From Crambe crambe (lineage: Eukaryota; Porifera; Demospongiae; Poecilosclerida; Crambeidae), in NCBI GenBank assembly GCA_963924555.1, contig OZ004594.1, positions 2,821,563-2,885,562 on the forward strand: a DNA stretch of 64,000 nt, in the 5' to 3' direction. A program made the position numbers and the translations under genes. Of the stretch, positions 1 to 29,005 are shown piece after piece. Positions within the stretch are counted from its first letter, which is position 1; the number at the start of each line of letters is the position of its first letter. Under the pieces are notes generated by a model. That model ran no database searches and was not told the DNA's origin. It saw only the letters and a list, made by a program, of their open reading frames with translations.

Positions 1-18
1 GATTACCTTCTTCTTCAG

Positions 19-1625
19 AAGTCGGTTCACTAGCTGGCGAATGTTCCTCCATAAGTACATGTTTGAGAGGTATGAATAGTAGTGAAGAAGGCTTCACCCA
101 CATCATACCCGAGGTGAAATTCACCTGCAGTGGTACTGTAGTCAGGTGGACGGTGGGAGGGAAGTTACTCAAAAGACGTCTGGGTAGTAATCCAAGATTA
201 CTGATTTGGAGATCGTTACTCTCATCAAATACCACATACTCTGTAACAGCTAGGATACCATTGCTCAGCTGTAATGGAGGAACTTTGACAAGAGTTCGCA
301 GTGACATGTACGAGTGCCATCTCTATCCTGGAGTTGATATCGAAAGAGGGGATGTAGTCGGTGCTTTTTTGTCTCCAGACATACAAAACACAGATCAATT
401 TCAGCTGTACTTTGAAAACCGTGGACATATGGACTCACCCTTGAATTACCTCTTTGCTGGAGAGAGGAGCGAACTCTCACTGGATTCACCAGACGCAGAA
501 ACTGAGAGAGCTCTACCCCTGATATCATTTGAAGTTAGATCTTTTGGTAAGTAAAAATTATAGCTAGTTCTTTGTCACCTCAGATTTGATGCTACATCAG
601 TTCCAGCCAGGTAACTTACAAGCTGAAGGTAGCTTACGAAATATTATGATCAGAAGCCTAGTGACATATTAGAGGGAGATATTGTATGCCATATATGGCT
701 CAAAGCAATCTTTCTGGTATGTTATTTCACAGATGATGATGATGCCATCACTGATGTTCAAACTACATTCAGCACTGATGAATTGATCACTGCAGAGACC
801 ACGGGTAAAGGTAACTTAGCCCACCAATCATAAAGGAAACAAAAGACAAAGGGTTGGTATGGTGATAAGTTGTAGATACAGCTTCCATGCTGTAACCTAA
901 AGTACCAAAAAAGATGATACTATAGGATAGTGAATATCATTCCATAAGAACTGAATGCGATCTTTTTGATTACATCATGTGCAGTATTGAATACTGAAGA
1001 TGAAACGACCACCCTCCTCCTGCCAACTGATGCTACTTCTGTGGACAATGCAACAGAACCACAACAAAATAGCAATGCACCATTTAAGAATGACAGTCTG
1101 ATAGAAACCACGGGGCCGGAAACAGCAGCTGCAGGGTATGTCCTCGGCCTGGAGGCCATTATCGGGATTGTGGTGAGTGTCTTTCTGGTCGCAGTGATCC
1201 TGATATCGATAATCATAACACAGACTTACATGATCAAGCGCTACAGGCGCTACAAGTACGCCCGACGAGCTTCAAACACGCACAGTTTGAGGGAGCAACC
1301 ATATGCCGTTGTATATATGAGGGAACCGGGATTCGAAGGAAGCACAGAAAATATTCTTGATCCTTCGGACATAGAGCTGCAAATGAATCATTCCTACGCA
1401 TCAAATCAGGAGCTAAACAGAGGAGACTATTCGAGCATTACGGGTGAGAATGAGAGAGAGAATACTTCACATTTTAATCATGTGACTGTATCTGATGCTG
1501 CTACTAATGAGGAGGATGCTGTCGGAGAGAGCAGTGAGGAGGATCGCAGACATGACGACTCCCAAGGGGTGATTGTGAGTTCAATGGAGGATGAGAGAGA
1601 GTACTATGAGCACATTTACTATTGA
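19..1625 (+). CDS. Single-pass membrane receptor-like protein, 5' partial
   Basis: Not recognised by name. Three exons can be read: 19-546, 733-804 (or -810, two in-phase donors) and 985-1625, all with GT-AG borders and matching phase. The first exon begins at an acceptor (ttcag) with an open frame, so the true start lies left of the window. It encodes a compact extracellular domain with sparse cysteines (motif FTHIIPEVKFTC near base 96, YFENRG near 412). I believe this beta-rich domain type recurs in sponge receptor-like proteins, but that is from memory. A short Thr/Ser/Asp-rich stalk follows, then one clear transmembrane helix (about 1135-1220, GIVVSVFLVAVILISIII), a basic stop-transfer stretch (KRYRRYKYARR) and a roughly 130-residue acidic cytoplasmic tail with tyrosines (YAVVYM, YYEHIYY) that could be phosphorylated. 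Probably a cell-surface receptor or adhesion protein; ligand unknown. Confidence 0.6.
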
Positions 1626-2377
1626 GTTGTCTCAGTACATGTATCAACACAATCTACTTTATCAGTACTGCTATCCATAATAATTGGCATACATATTTGC
1701 TGCACCTTACCATCGAAGTAATGCTAATAGCTATGCGTGTTGCCTTAATTGTCTAGCATGAACGCCTATCTCGTAGATGAGTTTAGCAATTCCTCTTACA
1801 ATACAATATTGATTATAATGATCATCGTGAATTCCTTACCTTGGATGAATTTAACGATTCCTTAGCTGGTGCTGTAGTGATATTACCATTACTATAAATG
1901 CCTCTTACTTCGGATGAATCTAGCAATTCAAATATCGAGTGCAGTGCGCTCTTCCTTGCCTTAACCTTGAGTGACACGCATGCGCATTAGCATTTGACCT
2001 TTGAACCATAACAGACGGATGGACATACATACAAGTGTATGAATACCTCTTATCTTATCATCCTCTTACCTCGGATGAATTAACCAGTTTACTCATGTAT
2101 GCTAAATAGTACTCAATAGCTGATTAACATACTGTATTCTTATATCCGGTGGGACCCCTGAAATGAAAAAAACCTCTTTTATCAGGACATTTTTCTCTAT
2201 GTCCCTTCGCTTCAGAGAAATGAAAATATGATACTTCCCACATCTCTAGGATCAGGACACCTCTCTGATCAGGACACTGCTCTAATCAGGACACTCCTCT
2301 AATCAGGACACATATGGTCTCAAGCTCTACACCTAAAAGGGTCCTACTGATTGTATAAATGCCTACACTGCAGTTAC
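1626..2377. other. Intergenic or intronic stretch, no exon seen
   Basis: No coding exon is recognisable on either strand. It holds the presumed 3' UTR of the upstream membrane protein and, around 2235-2315, a short tandem repeat of an approximately 18-base unit (tctaatcaggacac type). The next TSC2 exon would be expected here on the minus strand, because the last visible exon ends at a good donor, but no tuberin-like sequence is present. Confidence 0.6.
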
Positions 2378-3917
2378 CTTCTCCAGACAAGCCAGAACAG
2401 CAGAAAAGGTTGTCCTGTAGTCCAATAGCATGGGAGTGATCACAGGGGTGTGGTCGCCACTCCCACCAGACTGATGGCAAACGAAGAATGGACTGAATTG
2501 GATGGAGCCATCTTTCAGATAACCCACTTGGCCAAACTCGTTGGAGCGCAGGTTCAAAATACACTCAAAGATCTGTAATAGGACATGAAAGCTCTGCTGA
2601 TGAAATATAGCATGTAACCATCCAGGGCTGCATTTAGTTAACGGGGGGAGGGGGAATAACTCCTCGTTGGAGTCAATTTGATGAGCTTATTCGAATGGAA
2701 TAGTTCAATTAAACTAGGCACAGGTTATTAAATCTCAAGGAGGGCGAAGGTACAGCAATAACGGGGAGGAATCCTCCCCCTAAATGTAGCTCTGTTATCT
2801 AGATATAGTTCCAGACTATATGCCCTGCTATTCTGAGCACAAAAGATCCGACCATAACTGAACCCCTCATACTTACCTTCTTTCTTATCCAGTAAGCAGT
2901 GGGGAAGAAGTGTCCTTCATCATAGTGCTGCTGCAAGAGGACCACCAGGACACTTAGAATCTGGGCCGCCACAGGAGAGGAAGACTGCAGTTTCTCCTGG
3001 AAAGGAAGATTAGGAAGGACATAAACCCTCTCTTATCAGGATTATCTGATCCCAAAGTGTCCACGTTCTAATTTTTTTTTCCTGATCACAAAGTTCTCAC
3101 TTCACTAGCTACAATTTACTGACTGAATTTACTGACTTTGAATGCTTCGATGAGACCATACACAGCTGCTTTCGAGTCATTAAGTGGGAGGCCTTCTGAA
3201 GACTGCAGCTGCAGTGGTGGGTGAGTGGGTGGATGGAATGGGAATGAAACCTACACCATAATGACAGCCACATTCCATACGTACTTTGTCCTCTTTAGCC
3301 TTTGAAGCCACCTGTAAGCCCTTTCGCAGTATGGAATTGATGAGGGCCAGGATTTGTGTTCCCCATTCCAGAGAGGACAGACTCAGGAGCTGGACCAAGA
3401 GCTTTGTAGCATGGCACCTAACGTCCATGTCAGGATCATTAGCCACATCTTGAAGGAACTTGAGCACAACCAACTCCATCAACTTTTGCTGCAATTTTTT
3501 TTTTTTTTTTTTCAGTTTCTGAACCCTCATTTTCTGAAATGAAGCAGTAAAAACTGTTTCTCACCTCGTAGCATATGGATTTTTCTTCCATGATCCTACC
3601 CAAGTACTTTAACATCTCTATGCGAATGGGAGATCTTCTTTCTAGCCTGCCATGGTAACACAAGGGTTGGGGGATAACACAAGGGTTGGGAGTCCATTAA
3701 GTAGTTAGGAGGGATTCAATACAAAATTTTCTCTCCACTCAAACTTACACATAAAACTTCTCCATGAAACTGACCACTTTTTCCACATATCCATACTCAT
3801 TCCCATTAATGGTGGACATTCGGTAGGAGACGAGGGTCAGAACAGACTTCAACTGCACGTTATGAGTATGAGGTATGCACGTAAGTGTGTGAGTATGTGG
3901 TACATATGTATGTGTTA

Positions 3918-3987
<70 letters not shown>

Positions 3988-4454
3988 TGAGTGAAATAAT
4001 GTGGAATGAGCCAACTTGGTTATCTTACAGGCATAGTTTCCATATTCTCTTCCACCAGATCGAAGAATTTCTCCGGTTCCCCAATACTGATTCCGGTTCC
4101 AGCATTGTATAGCTCTTCTATGGACGCGAATAGCTTCCTCAGGCACTCCCCGAGGCTATTCGAGGGGAGAAGGGAGGTTTCCCCCGTCCTCTTCCTGAGT
4201 AGCTTGAGGTGATCTTGGATGGCAGCCATGATGTCATAGATGATGTCCCACTCCAGGAGGTGGAGGCTGGAGGAGTAAGTTCGGACGAGACGGACAAGGG
4301 AGAGGGCTACTTCGTACACCACTATGGTGTGATTGGACAACACTGCCTAATTAGGTCATGTGATTGTGTGCAATAAAAAAAAATCATTTTGTAATAGTGA
4401 GGACCAGAATGAAAAAAAGTTGCAAAAATACAGAGTCTGTTGCACAATATGAGA

Positions 4455-4515
<61 letters not shown>

Positions 4516-7500
4516 GTGCACAATATCTGCTTCTTTGGGGAGGGAGGCAGGAAGGAAAATACCAGAGAGACTGTTACATAATGAGAGTCTCTCTCTCTCT
4601 CTCTCTCTCTCTGCAGGAAGGGAGATCAGTGCTAAACTGAGCATTACATATATTTACTTACCAGTTTGATGGATGGGAGGACGGAAGCAAAGGTGAGATC
4701 AAGACTCTGCACTTTCCTTATCCCCCACATGCTCATGCTCACATAAAACACCGCACCTCGAAGCAGACATGCATTCTGATCACCAGATCTGAAATGAAAA
4801 TGAAATTAAAATCTCACCACGTGGAGACAAACAGGAGCTCACTACAGATAAAGACTCTCCAAAAGAGGTCAAACCCCTCAACTTAGGAAAATCTAAAAAG
4901 TAATTATAACACTCAGAGGGACATGTTGTGAAGTTTGATACTTCAATCATCTCTAAATTGGGTGATGTCTGGAAAGACTCAACCTTGTCTCTTCAATTCC
5001 ATGCAGGCTGTGATCCTTCAAAAGTGATCGGAAAGTTATACAAAAGGCTAGGTCCCAAGTGTGTCCATTATTATGAGCTCACCTTTCCTGCTGCATGATA
5101 GTACACATGGTGTATATGGTGCTCCTGCCCAAATGGGTCCCTAGCAACTTCAACATTACCTACGTAAAGTTGTGGTAAAGGGTCAACAGAGTGACAGACA
5201 CAATACATACTTATGGGGTGGTGGAAAAGAATAAACACGCGTTACAGATACAATGACAATGGCATTGAATTTGGGAAGGGTCATCAGGTTTACAGACACA
5301 GGGTTAACAGAGTCACTAGTCAGACCAATTTTGGGTAAGGGTTAACAGAGTTACAGACACCATGGATGCATGGCATCTAATTTTGGGTAAGGGTCATCAG
5401 AGTTAAAGACACGATGGTATTAAATTTGTCAATAGCTGGCAATTATCAGTTGGCACAGTGGAACCATCCCAACTTGTACAAATTATACTAGAGAGTATCA
5501 ACGCTGTCTGTACCTCCAAGCTCCTCTTGGCAAACTTTTCGACATTGAGGGTGTGGCACAGGGTGATGACCAGGTCATGGAGGGACTGGGCAGGAAGTGT
5601 ACTATAACAGACCACAGCACTGACGAAGTCCAGGCACAGCTGAGAAAAAGAAGAAAAAAGGGAGAAATACTTTCCAAAGGAGTGGCAATAATAATTACGA
5701 CTGTTCTCTGTCAATTGTCATAATTGGGAAGGCTGACATCATATCAAGGGGGAGCCTACCATAGAAAAGGGAAGGGGTCTGTCACTAACCGTTAAAACAT
5801 TGGAGTCAGGTGATTGGCGAGCCAAGGCACAAGTCATCCTGTAGGACCAAGAGGAGAGAATCAGATTTTTAACTGGGTAAGGTGACTTGTATGCGTACCT
5901 GACTAAACCTATCACCACTTCCCCATCGAGAAAGGCAGCATTGTAGTGAACAAAGTTGATCAGCAGGTTCAAGAATTCAGTCGAGTGACCCATGTCTACC
6001 ACTTCAGGCATCCATGACAACAGAAACGGTCCTTCAAGAGTGTTGTAGATACAAAATAGTTCCAAAATAAATATTTCCATGGCAATGAGAATCGGTATGG
6101 TTATTACTTACCAATGGATTCTTCCAAATGGTGGATATTCTTTCCATCTTGAGTCAGTACTCGCAAGATGGTAAGCCTGATGGAAGAAGGAGTACGAGAA
6201 TTTTTTTGCTTAGTAGCTAGCGAAGTAGACATCTATACCACTACATACCTCAACTGGACATCTTCCCTGACATTGTGTTTCTGAATGACATTGAGAAAGT
6301 GTGCCCTTAGAACACCAAGATCTTCAAACTGCAAGACAAGTGATATGTATGTATGTATGTATAAGAAGAGGGCACTTAATAAAGAGTGGGCATCTATCAA
6401 GATACATGTGTGTGCATATTAACCATGGCATGCAGAGGACAAGTGTCCAGGCAGAACTGCAGACTCTTAGTCTAATCTGTTAGTCTAAACACAAAGTAGT
6501 GTATGTTATAGCAAATCCTACATGGGCACCTGTATTGCTTAAATGGCCTCAATCGTTATGAAAAGGATGTTTATATCAAAGTCATACCAAGATGAAGTCA
6601 ATTCAGTGATTTAATAGGGACTTAACAGTCTGTGACTGGGTCTTTTATTAAATCATCATCCCGTTCTGTTTCCATGTACATGCAGTGGAACCTCCAATAA
6701 AGGACAGGTCGAACCTCTCAACAAAGGACAATCTAATTTGTATATCCTCCAAAAGAAGATAACCTCTCCACAAAGGACAGAAGACTGTCCCAAGTAGTCC
6801 CTTATTATTCGGTTACCGGATATTGTATATACCTGTCCATAAATCAGGTTCCTGATGAATGTGAGGGTGTCATGTCTAATGTCCACTGGCTGTGATGGCT
6901 CAATCAGGTCCTTAATGGCATTCCAGATGGACTCCACTGCATGCTAAGATCACAACAGTAAAGAAACATTACAAGTATGCTTTAAATAAATTACCCCTTG
7001 TAGCAAGCACTTAGGGCCTCAGAAAATATCACTCACTGACAAGTCTTCATAATGAAGTTAGGGACATTACTTTTGCCATAAGGCAAGACCCTTATCCCAT
7101 TGCAACTCTAAGGATAATGATGTGGCACAATACATGTAATTATACATAGCATGTATGAAGGGTAACCTTAGTCTAGTTGGAGGTCTGAAAATATTACATG
7201 TGGTGCTGATTCTAACTATATCAATTGCACAGTAGGAATACTATCGTTGCTGCAGGATGAAGTGCCTTAATTTTAGCAATTGGTTATTCACCTCCTCTAA
7301 TCTTCTCGTAGCGACGAGCTCGTTGTGCTCCTTCATGGCTCTCACTCGTCGCTGAGTTGGCACATTACTTCCCAGTTCCTATTACCACAAACACAGCCTG
7401 AAAATGGTAATAACATCTTAGGTACAACACATACATACCCTGAGGACATCGGCGGTGAAGAAGGTGCTATGTTCCAGTTTCCCCAACTCTTCAAGGTCCT

Positions 7501-7588
7501 TTTGAGGTGTGGGTGTGGCCCTAGAAGCCCCCAGCCCTAGAATAGAGCCTATTTTTTTCCGGATACTCTGCTCTTTAGGCTGCTGCAT
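2378..7588 (-). CDS. TSC2: Tuberin (TSC2), N-terminal 17 exons only
   Basis: Tuberin is the GTPase-activating subunit of the TSC1-TSC2 complex, which switches off Rheb and so mTORC1 at the lysosome. I rebuilt 17 exons from ATG 7588: 7439-7588, 7292-7378, 6833-6943, 6249-6328, 6112-6176, 5899-6031, 5790-5838, 5514-5639, 5083-5159, 4662-4788, 4029-4346, 3749-3852, 3565-3646, 3285-3533, 3137-3202, 2877-2996, 2378-2572. They sum to 2,139 bases, 713 codons in frame. Recognisable tuberin blocks are GLGASR in exon 1, ESIWNAIKDLIEP in exon 3, AVVCYSTLPAQSL in exon 8, LLRGAVFYVSM in exon 10, SYRMSTINGNEYGYV in exon 12 and LKDGSIQFSPFFVC in exon 17. This is the helical N-terminal half. The last exon ends at a donor (gtaact), and the C-terminal Rap-GAP domain is not in the window. 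Exon 14 may start at 3533 with a poly-lysine run, or at a downstream in-frame acceptor. Head to head with FOXK. Confidence 0.9.
3921..3985. repeat. (TG)n microsatellite
   Basis: About 32 TG units in the TSC2 intron between exons 11 and 12; on the minus (sense) strand it reads (CA)n. Confidence 0.9.
4457..4513. repeat. (CT)n microsatellite
   Basis: A pure CT run of about 57 bases in the TSC2 intron between exons 10 and 11, with a second shorter CT run at about 4589-4612. Confidence 0.9.
5170..5430. repeat. Degenerate tandem repeat, about 65 bp unit
   Basis: The phrase gggtaagggt(t/c)a(a/t)cagagtt(a/c)a(c/a)agacac recurs three to four times in the TSC2 intron between exons 8 and 9. It is non-coding and lies just before exon 8. 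Confidence 0.6.
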
Positions 7589-15368
<7,780 letters not shown>

Positions 15369-15814
15369 ACCCTCTCATTTTTTTTGTCAATTCTAGGAGA
15401 CAATTTTACTAAAATTAGAAGTGTTTTGTGTCCAGCAGTGATCCAAAACTCTTAAAAACTTCCCCCACTTTTCATTAGTTTATTGCATTATGGTTTACTA
15501 TAAACTTTGTTTAAAATTTTAGTGATTGTTATTAATTCTGGTTTCTTTTCCAATTAATGCACACTGACTCATTGTGTTGTCAACACTTCAATTCTAATTA
15601 ATGCCATCTTCTAAAACATCATACAATTATTGTGACCATCTTTTAGTGTGCCCCAAGAAGTTTCAGTAATATGGTTTTGTTCATTGCTCTTGCAAAGTTT
15701 ATTAAACATAATATGAATTTGCATAACATACTTTTGAGTAAGGCTACAAATATACAAAGTTGAAAATAATCAGATTTTAAAACCAACAATCGGAAGACAA
15801 AAATAAAACAAATT
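15369..15814. terminator. Convergent 3' ends of FOXK and CLEC16A
   Basis: FOXK (plus) and CLEC16A (minus) stop 446 bases apart. A poly(A) signal for CLEC16A (AATAAA on minus) is at about 15698-15703, and one for FOXK on plus at 15802-15807. If both are used the 3' UTRs overlap by roughly 100 bases. Poly(A) use is inferred from the hexamers. Confidence 0.5.
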
Positions 15815-24861
<9,047 letters not shown>

Positions 24862-25078
24862 GCTGGACTATCTCACCAGCTTAGCTCCGAACTGCTACAC
24901 TGTCTAAATCCTTTGAAAGAGCGGCTGCTGGCACCAAAACAGGCTGAACAAACAATGCACCCTTTTCGATCTGTCACATGCCCACACGAGACTGCTGAAT
25001 TCGCATTTTTATAAAAGAGGCGTGGCTCCGTCAAATTTGAATGTTTCTATGGTAACCGAAGTACAAGAAACACTCAAC
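24862..25078. promoter_or_regulatory. CLEC16A/CFAP52 divergent promoter with X-box-like site
   Basis: The genes start about 0.2 kb apart on opposite strands. A TATA-like tttataaaag is at 25008-25017 (plus). GTTTCTATGGTAAC at 25043-25056 fits the RFX X-box consensus RYYNYY-WW-RRNRAC. RFX factors drive ciliary genes, which suits CFAP52. Regulatory function is inferred from sequence alone. Confidence 0.5.
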
Positions 25079-28000
25079 ATGGAAACTGGAAGGGATTCTA
25101 GCATGGATACGTCCAATGTAAGCCCTTTGGAACTTGTTTCAATCATTGGCTTTAATGGTAAGGAGAAAGTGAATATGATAGTAGTTAAGAGTTATAGCTT
25201 AGCAAAGTACCTAGCTAATTGCCTAGCTACATTTTTTCCACTTAGGGAATATTCCAGGAGGTCTGGTGTCCCATCCAGATGGAGTCCACATCATATACTC
25301 CCTAGGATGCAAACTGATAATCAAAAATCTCTCCACGAAAGAGCAGAGCTTTTTGACAGGGCACTCCAACAATGTCTCTTGTTTGGCTTGTTCCCCATCT
25401 GGCCAATTCCTAGCCTCAGGCCAGGTCACTCACATGGGATTCAAGGCTGATGTCATTGTGTGGGACTTCTCTGAGAGGTCTCTCTATTGCAGGTTTTCCC
25501 TGCATAAGGTCCACGTTCAAGCAGTGGCCTTTTCCCCTAATGATAAGTATTTGGCAACTCTCGGAGGTCTGGATGACAACAGGTAAGTTTATAGAATCTT
25601 AGGGAAAAGTAGGAGTGGCTAGCTATCTAGCCATTTGGCCATTTGAAATCCAGATCCTTCTACCCCAGGGGGACTTATCTGGTTAGTGTCTATATTGACT
25701 TTCTGTCTTTCTTCTTCCCTCAGTCTCGTAGTTTGGGATCTGGAGACAAAGGAAGCAATATGTGGTAGCCAGGCTGCCATATCTAGTGCTGGAATGGTTC
25801 ATGCTTTGTCCTTTGGCAATTGCTATGATAACCTCATCGTCACTGGAGGAGAGTAAGTAAAACAGCATGGCTGTGATATAGCTATACCAGCATGTTTTAA
25901 ATTTTACTCTGCTGGCCCAGTAAATGATAACTCCCCTCAACACTAGTAGCTTTAAAGGGGAGTGATGGGGTTCCTGATATGTAAGTTGCTATCTAGCATT
26001 TGTACCCACGACCTGGGCATACAATTCTATATTTCTCTCACAGTGGTACCCTGCGTGTTTGGGAATTGCAGAGAGAGGCTCGTAAAATCATTCCAACTGA
26101 CTGCAACCTTGGTCAACTCAGACGAGTAGTCAACTGCATTCAGGTCTCAGATAATGACCAGTACATGTATTGTGGGACAACCACTGGAGATGTCATGGAG
26201 GTAGTTAAGTGAATCTATATGGATCAGTGATAGCTAACTACTTCTTTTTCAGATCAATACCCAGGCTTGCATCATCCGAAATTTCGGCCCCCAAAAGAAG
26301 AAATTTAGCCAGGGAGTATCTGTGGTCCAATGCCTGCCCTCGGGGAACTTTCTCCTTGGAACAGGAGGAGGAGAGATTGTGGAAACATCAGGAGCCCCCA
26401 ACTTTAAAAAGATCCGTTCTGCCAAACTGCCTGGGAAGGTCACATCTTTATCATTGAGGGGAAATGGTAACCAGTTCTTTATTGGTTTGAGCAATGCACA
26501 AATGTACAAGATGGACTTTGACACCTTTGAACCCGACCTCCTTGCATCCTGTCATCACAGTGCCATCACCAGCATTGTCTTCCCAAGGTTAGTTAGCCAA
26601 AAGTGGCTTTATAAGAGCTGAAACTACCTTGAATGTTGTCTGGGTATTTGTTGTTTGTTTGTTGTTTGCTTGCTTATTATTCTCACTGCATTGACTAACT
26701 CTTTAGGGGGTCTGCAGAACTATTTGCCACTAGCAGTCAAAATGATGTGAGGATGTGGCATGCAGCCACAGGCAAAGAGCTGCTGAGGCTCACCGTCCCC
26801 AACCTGACCTGTGATGCAGTGGAGATAACCCCTGATGGAAAAGCCATCATCACAGGTCAGTATAAGATCAGTTTACAGGCACTCATTGCAATGGTATGTG
26901 TATAATGTGGCTATTTCTTTTTATAGCTTGGAATGATGGAAAGATTAGAGCATTTTTCCCTGAAAGTGGCAAACTTATGTACATCATTCATGATGCCCAT
27001 AATAAGGTACGTATGCAACCTTCCTTACATGGAATAAAGATTGCATGATATACTTTGTGCATCCCAGGGAGTGACGGCCTTGGCCTGCACGTCCACTAGC
27101 AGACGGCTGATCAGTGGAGGAGGAGAGGGACAGGTCCGTATCTGGGACATCACCCCCAAAGGACACACCTCCATGAAGGAGGCACTGAAAGAACACAAGG
27201 GAGCTGTCACCTGTATCAGAGTAACAGCTGGTGATGAAGAGGTGTGTGAGATCCAGATATGTAGTGGTTAAAATAATTATATTTGATCAACTCTTTCCTA
27301 ATGGTAAATTGTTTGCTACTTGGTGATGTTTTTCCCTGCCCTAGACCATCACCTCCCAAGATTAGTGAGGACACTGGCCACCAAACTTACAAATTATTTC
27401 CCCCTTGCAGTGTGTCACTTCTAGTACTGATGGAACATGCATCATTTGGGACCTCGTGTAAGTATTGGGAATACTAAATCATCACTTTCTCTAATCTTGT
27501 CCTCTTCGTCTCCTTCTTCTCTGCAGGAGATTCGTTCGGAGTCAAATCATCTTTGCCAACACCATGTTCCGTGCAGTGTGCTATGGGTTGAACGACTGTC
27601 AGATCATCACGGGTGGTACGGACAGGAAGATCGGATACTGGGAGACCTACGATGGCTCACAGATCAGGGAACTGGATGGGAGCAAGTCTGCCTCCATCAA
27701 TGGGATGGATGTCCATAAGGGACACTTTGTCACTGGTGGCGGTGATAAACTCATCAAGGTGTGCATTAGAGTGCATGTTTTTCTATGTAGTTTAATCGAC
27801 TGGCTATGTAATAATGCTGGATGTGATAAGCCATTGAAGTCATAAGAAGTCATCAATTGTATTGGGCAGCTAAGCTCACATACGTACGTATCTACAAGCA
27901 TTTTGATTTAGCTTCATGATCTCTCATTGAATTAAAGTTTTACTACAGCAACTGCTACCATTACTACATGTGACAGTCGAGGGTAGAAATCAAACTTTAT

Positions 28001-28402
28001 TCACGTTTTAGTCAAAGTTTCCTTTTGTCATGACTGATGCTTTACAATACAATTTTCTGCCTTTCGAACTTTTTTTTTCAAAAGTAGAAAGCGTGAATAA
28101 AGTTTGATTTCTACCCTCGACTGTCACACATGCTATATATACAGGTGTGGAGGTATGATGAAGGAGACGTGACTCACATTGGGGTGGGACACAGTGGAGA
28201 GGTCACGGGAGTCAGAATCTCACCTGATGGCCAGCACATTGTCAGCGTGAGTGCTGATGGCGCTATTCTCCGCTGGAAGTACCCCACCCCTCCACCTCAG
28301 TTCCTATCAGTAATTCCTACACCTCCTCCAGTGCCAGGCGAGGCTGAGGTCCAGCAACAGGAATCGGAAGTGGGAGGGGCTATCCCTAAACAGGACGAGT
28401 AG
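25079..28402 (+). CDS. CFAP52: CFAP52 (WDR16), ciliary WD40 protein
   Basis: CFAP52 is a microtubule inner protein/cilia-associated WD40 protein of motile axonemes. Eleven exons: 25079-25157, 25246-25582, 25724-25852, 26044-26200, 26253-26587, 26707-26855, 26927-27006, 27068-27241, 27411-27457, 27527-27758, 28145-28402, giving 658 aa against about 620 in human. Family signatures run in order: IIGFNG, GHSNNVSCLACSPSGQFLAS, FSPNDKYLATLGG, GTLRVWELQREARKI, YCGTTTGDVMEI, AWNDGKIRAF, ISGGGEGQVRIWDI, ALKEHKGAVTCIRV, DGTCIIWDLV, GGTDRKIGYWETYDG, VGHSGEVTGVRISPDGQHI and VSADGAILRWKYP, spanning two WD40 propellers. An upstream in-frame ATG at 25049 would add 10 residues but sits inside the X-box-like element, so I prefer 25079. 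The protein ends with a short Pro/Glu-rich tail. Presence of this gene implies motile flagella, as in sponge choanocytes and larvae. Confidence 0.95.
27970..28128. mobile_element. Fold-back (MITE-like) element in the last CFAP52 intron
   Basis: Perfect 36-base inverted arms at 27970-28005 and 28093-28128 (gtgacagtcgagggtagaaa...) around an 87-base interior with no coding capacity. The right arm ends 16 bases before the exon 11 acceptor. Confidence 0.85.
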
Positions 28403-28603
28403 TACACCATGTTTGATAATTTTAGCACAGTACACATCATTTTCATACTAACTTGAAAAAGACAACTTTCATTATGCTAAAGTAGTAATCATAACCATAA
28501 TTATTATGAAGCAATGTTAAGAAAAGAAATTCATGGTCTGACCATCACATGACAAGTGCCACATCCTCTCTGGATATTAGGCTAGAGAAGTACATAATGT
28601 CAT
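28403..28603. other. CFAP52 3' flank
   Basis: AT-rich sequence with no exon; presumed 3' UTR and intergenic spacer before the ankyrin remnant. Confidence 0.5.
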
Positions 28604-29005
28604 CCTTAGTCACTGGTGTCACCCCCCTCCACGTACCTAGCTGCAGTGTCAGGTGATGTGGACAAGGTCAGGGAATTACTGCAAAGTGGTGAGTACAAAA
28701 ACTGTACTGACTCCAATAGGAAGACTCCACTGCATTATGCCTGTGCTAAAGGTCACTTAGATAGAGTGAAGGTGCTGATATCTGAATTCACTCTAAGGAT
28801 ATTAATGGTTGCATACCACTAATAGATGCTGCTTTGAATGGGTGGGAGCATGTATCACTGTCCTTCAAATAATAAAACATTACTTCATTGGACATGCAAA
28901 GGAGGTAATGTTAGCCTAGTTCAAACTCTGATACAAGACAACAAGACTGATATCAATGCTAGGGATGATAAAAATGACACACCACTCCATTGCATTGTGT
29001 TTTAA
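28604..29005 (+). pseudogene. Decayed 5' fragment of an ankyrin-Roc-death gene
   Basis: Aligns with the first approximately 190 codons of the intact gene at 34841 (SGDVDKVRELLQSGEY, TPLHYACAKGHLD), but carries at least two internal deletions (after the ISEF codons at about 28788, and after gggagcatgt at about 28851) and loses the frame. Similarity stops near 29005. No GTPase or death-domain part follows on this strand. Confidence 0.85.

Noticed and set aside
4364-4669. Open frames coding runs of Leu-Ser or Arg-Glu
   Set aside because: Translations of CT/GA microsatellites inside TSC2 introns; no coding signal.
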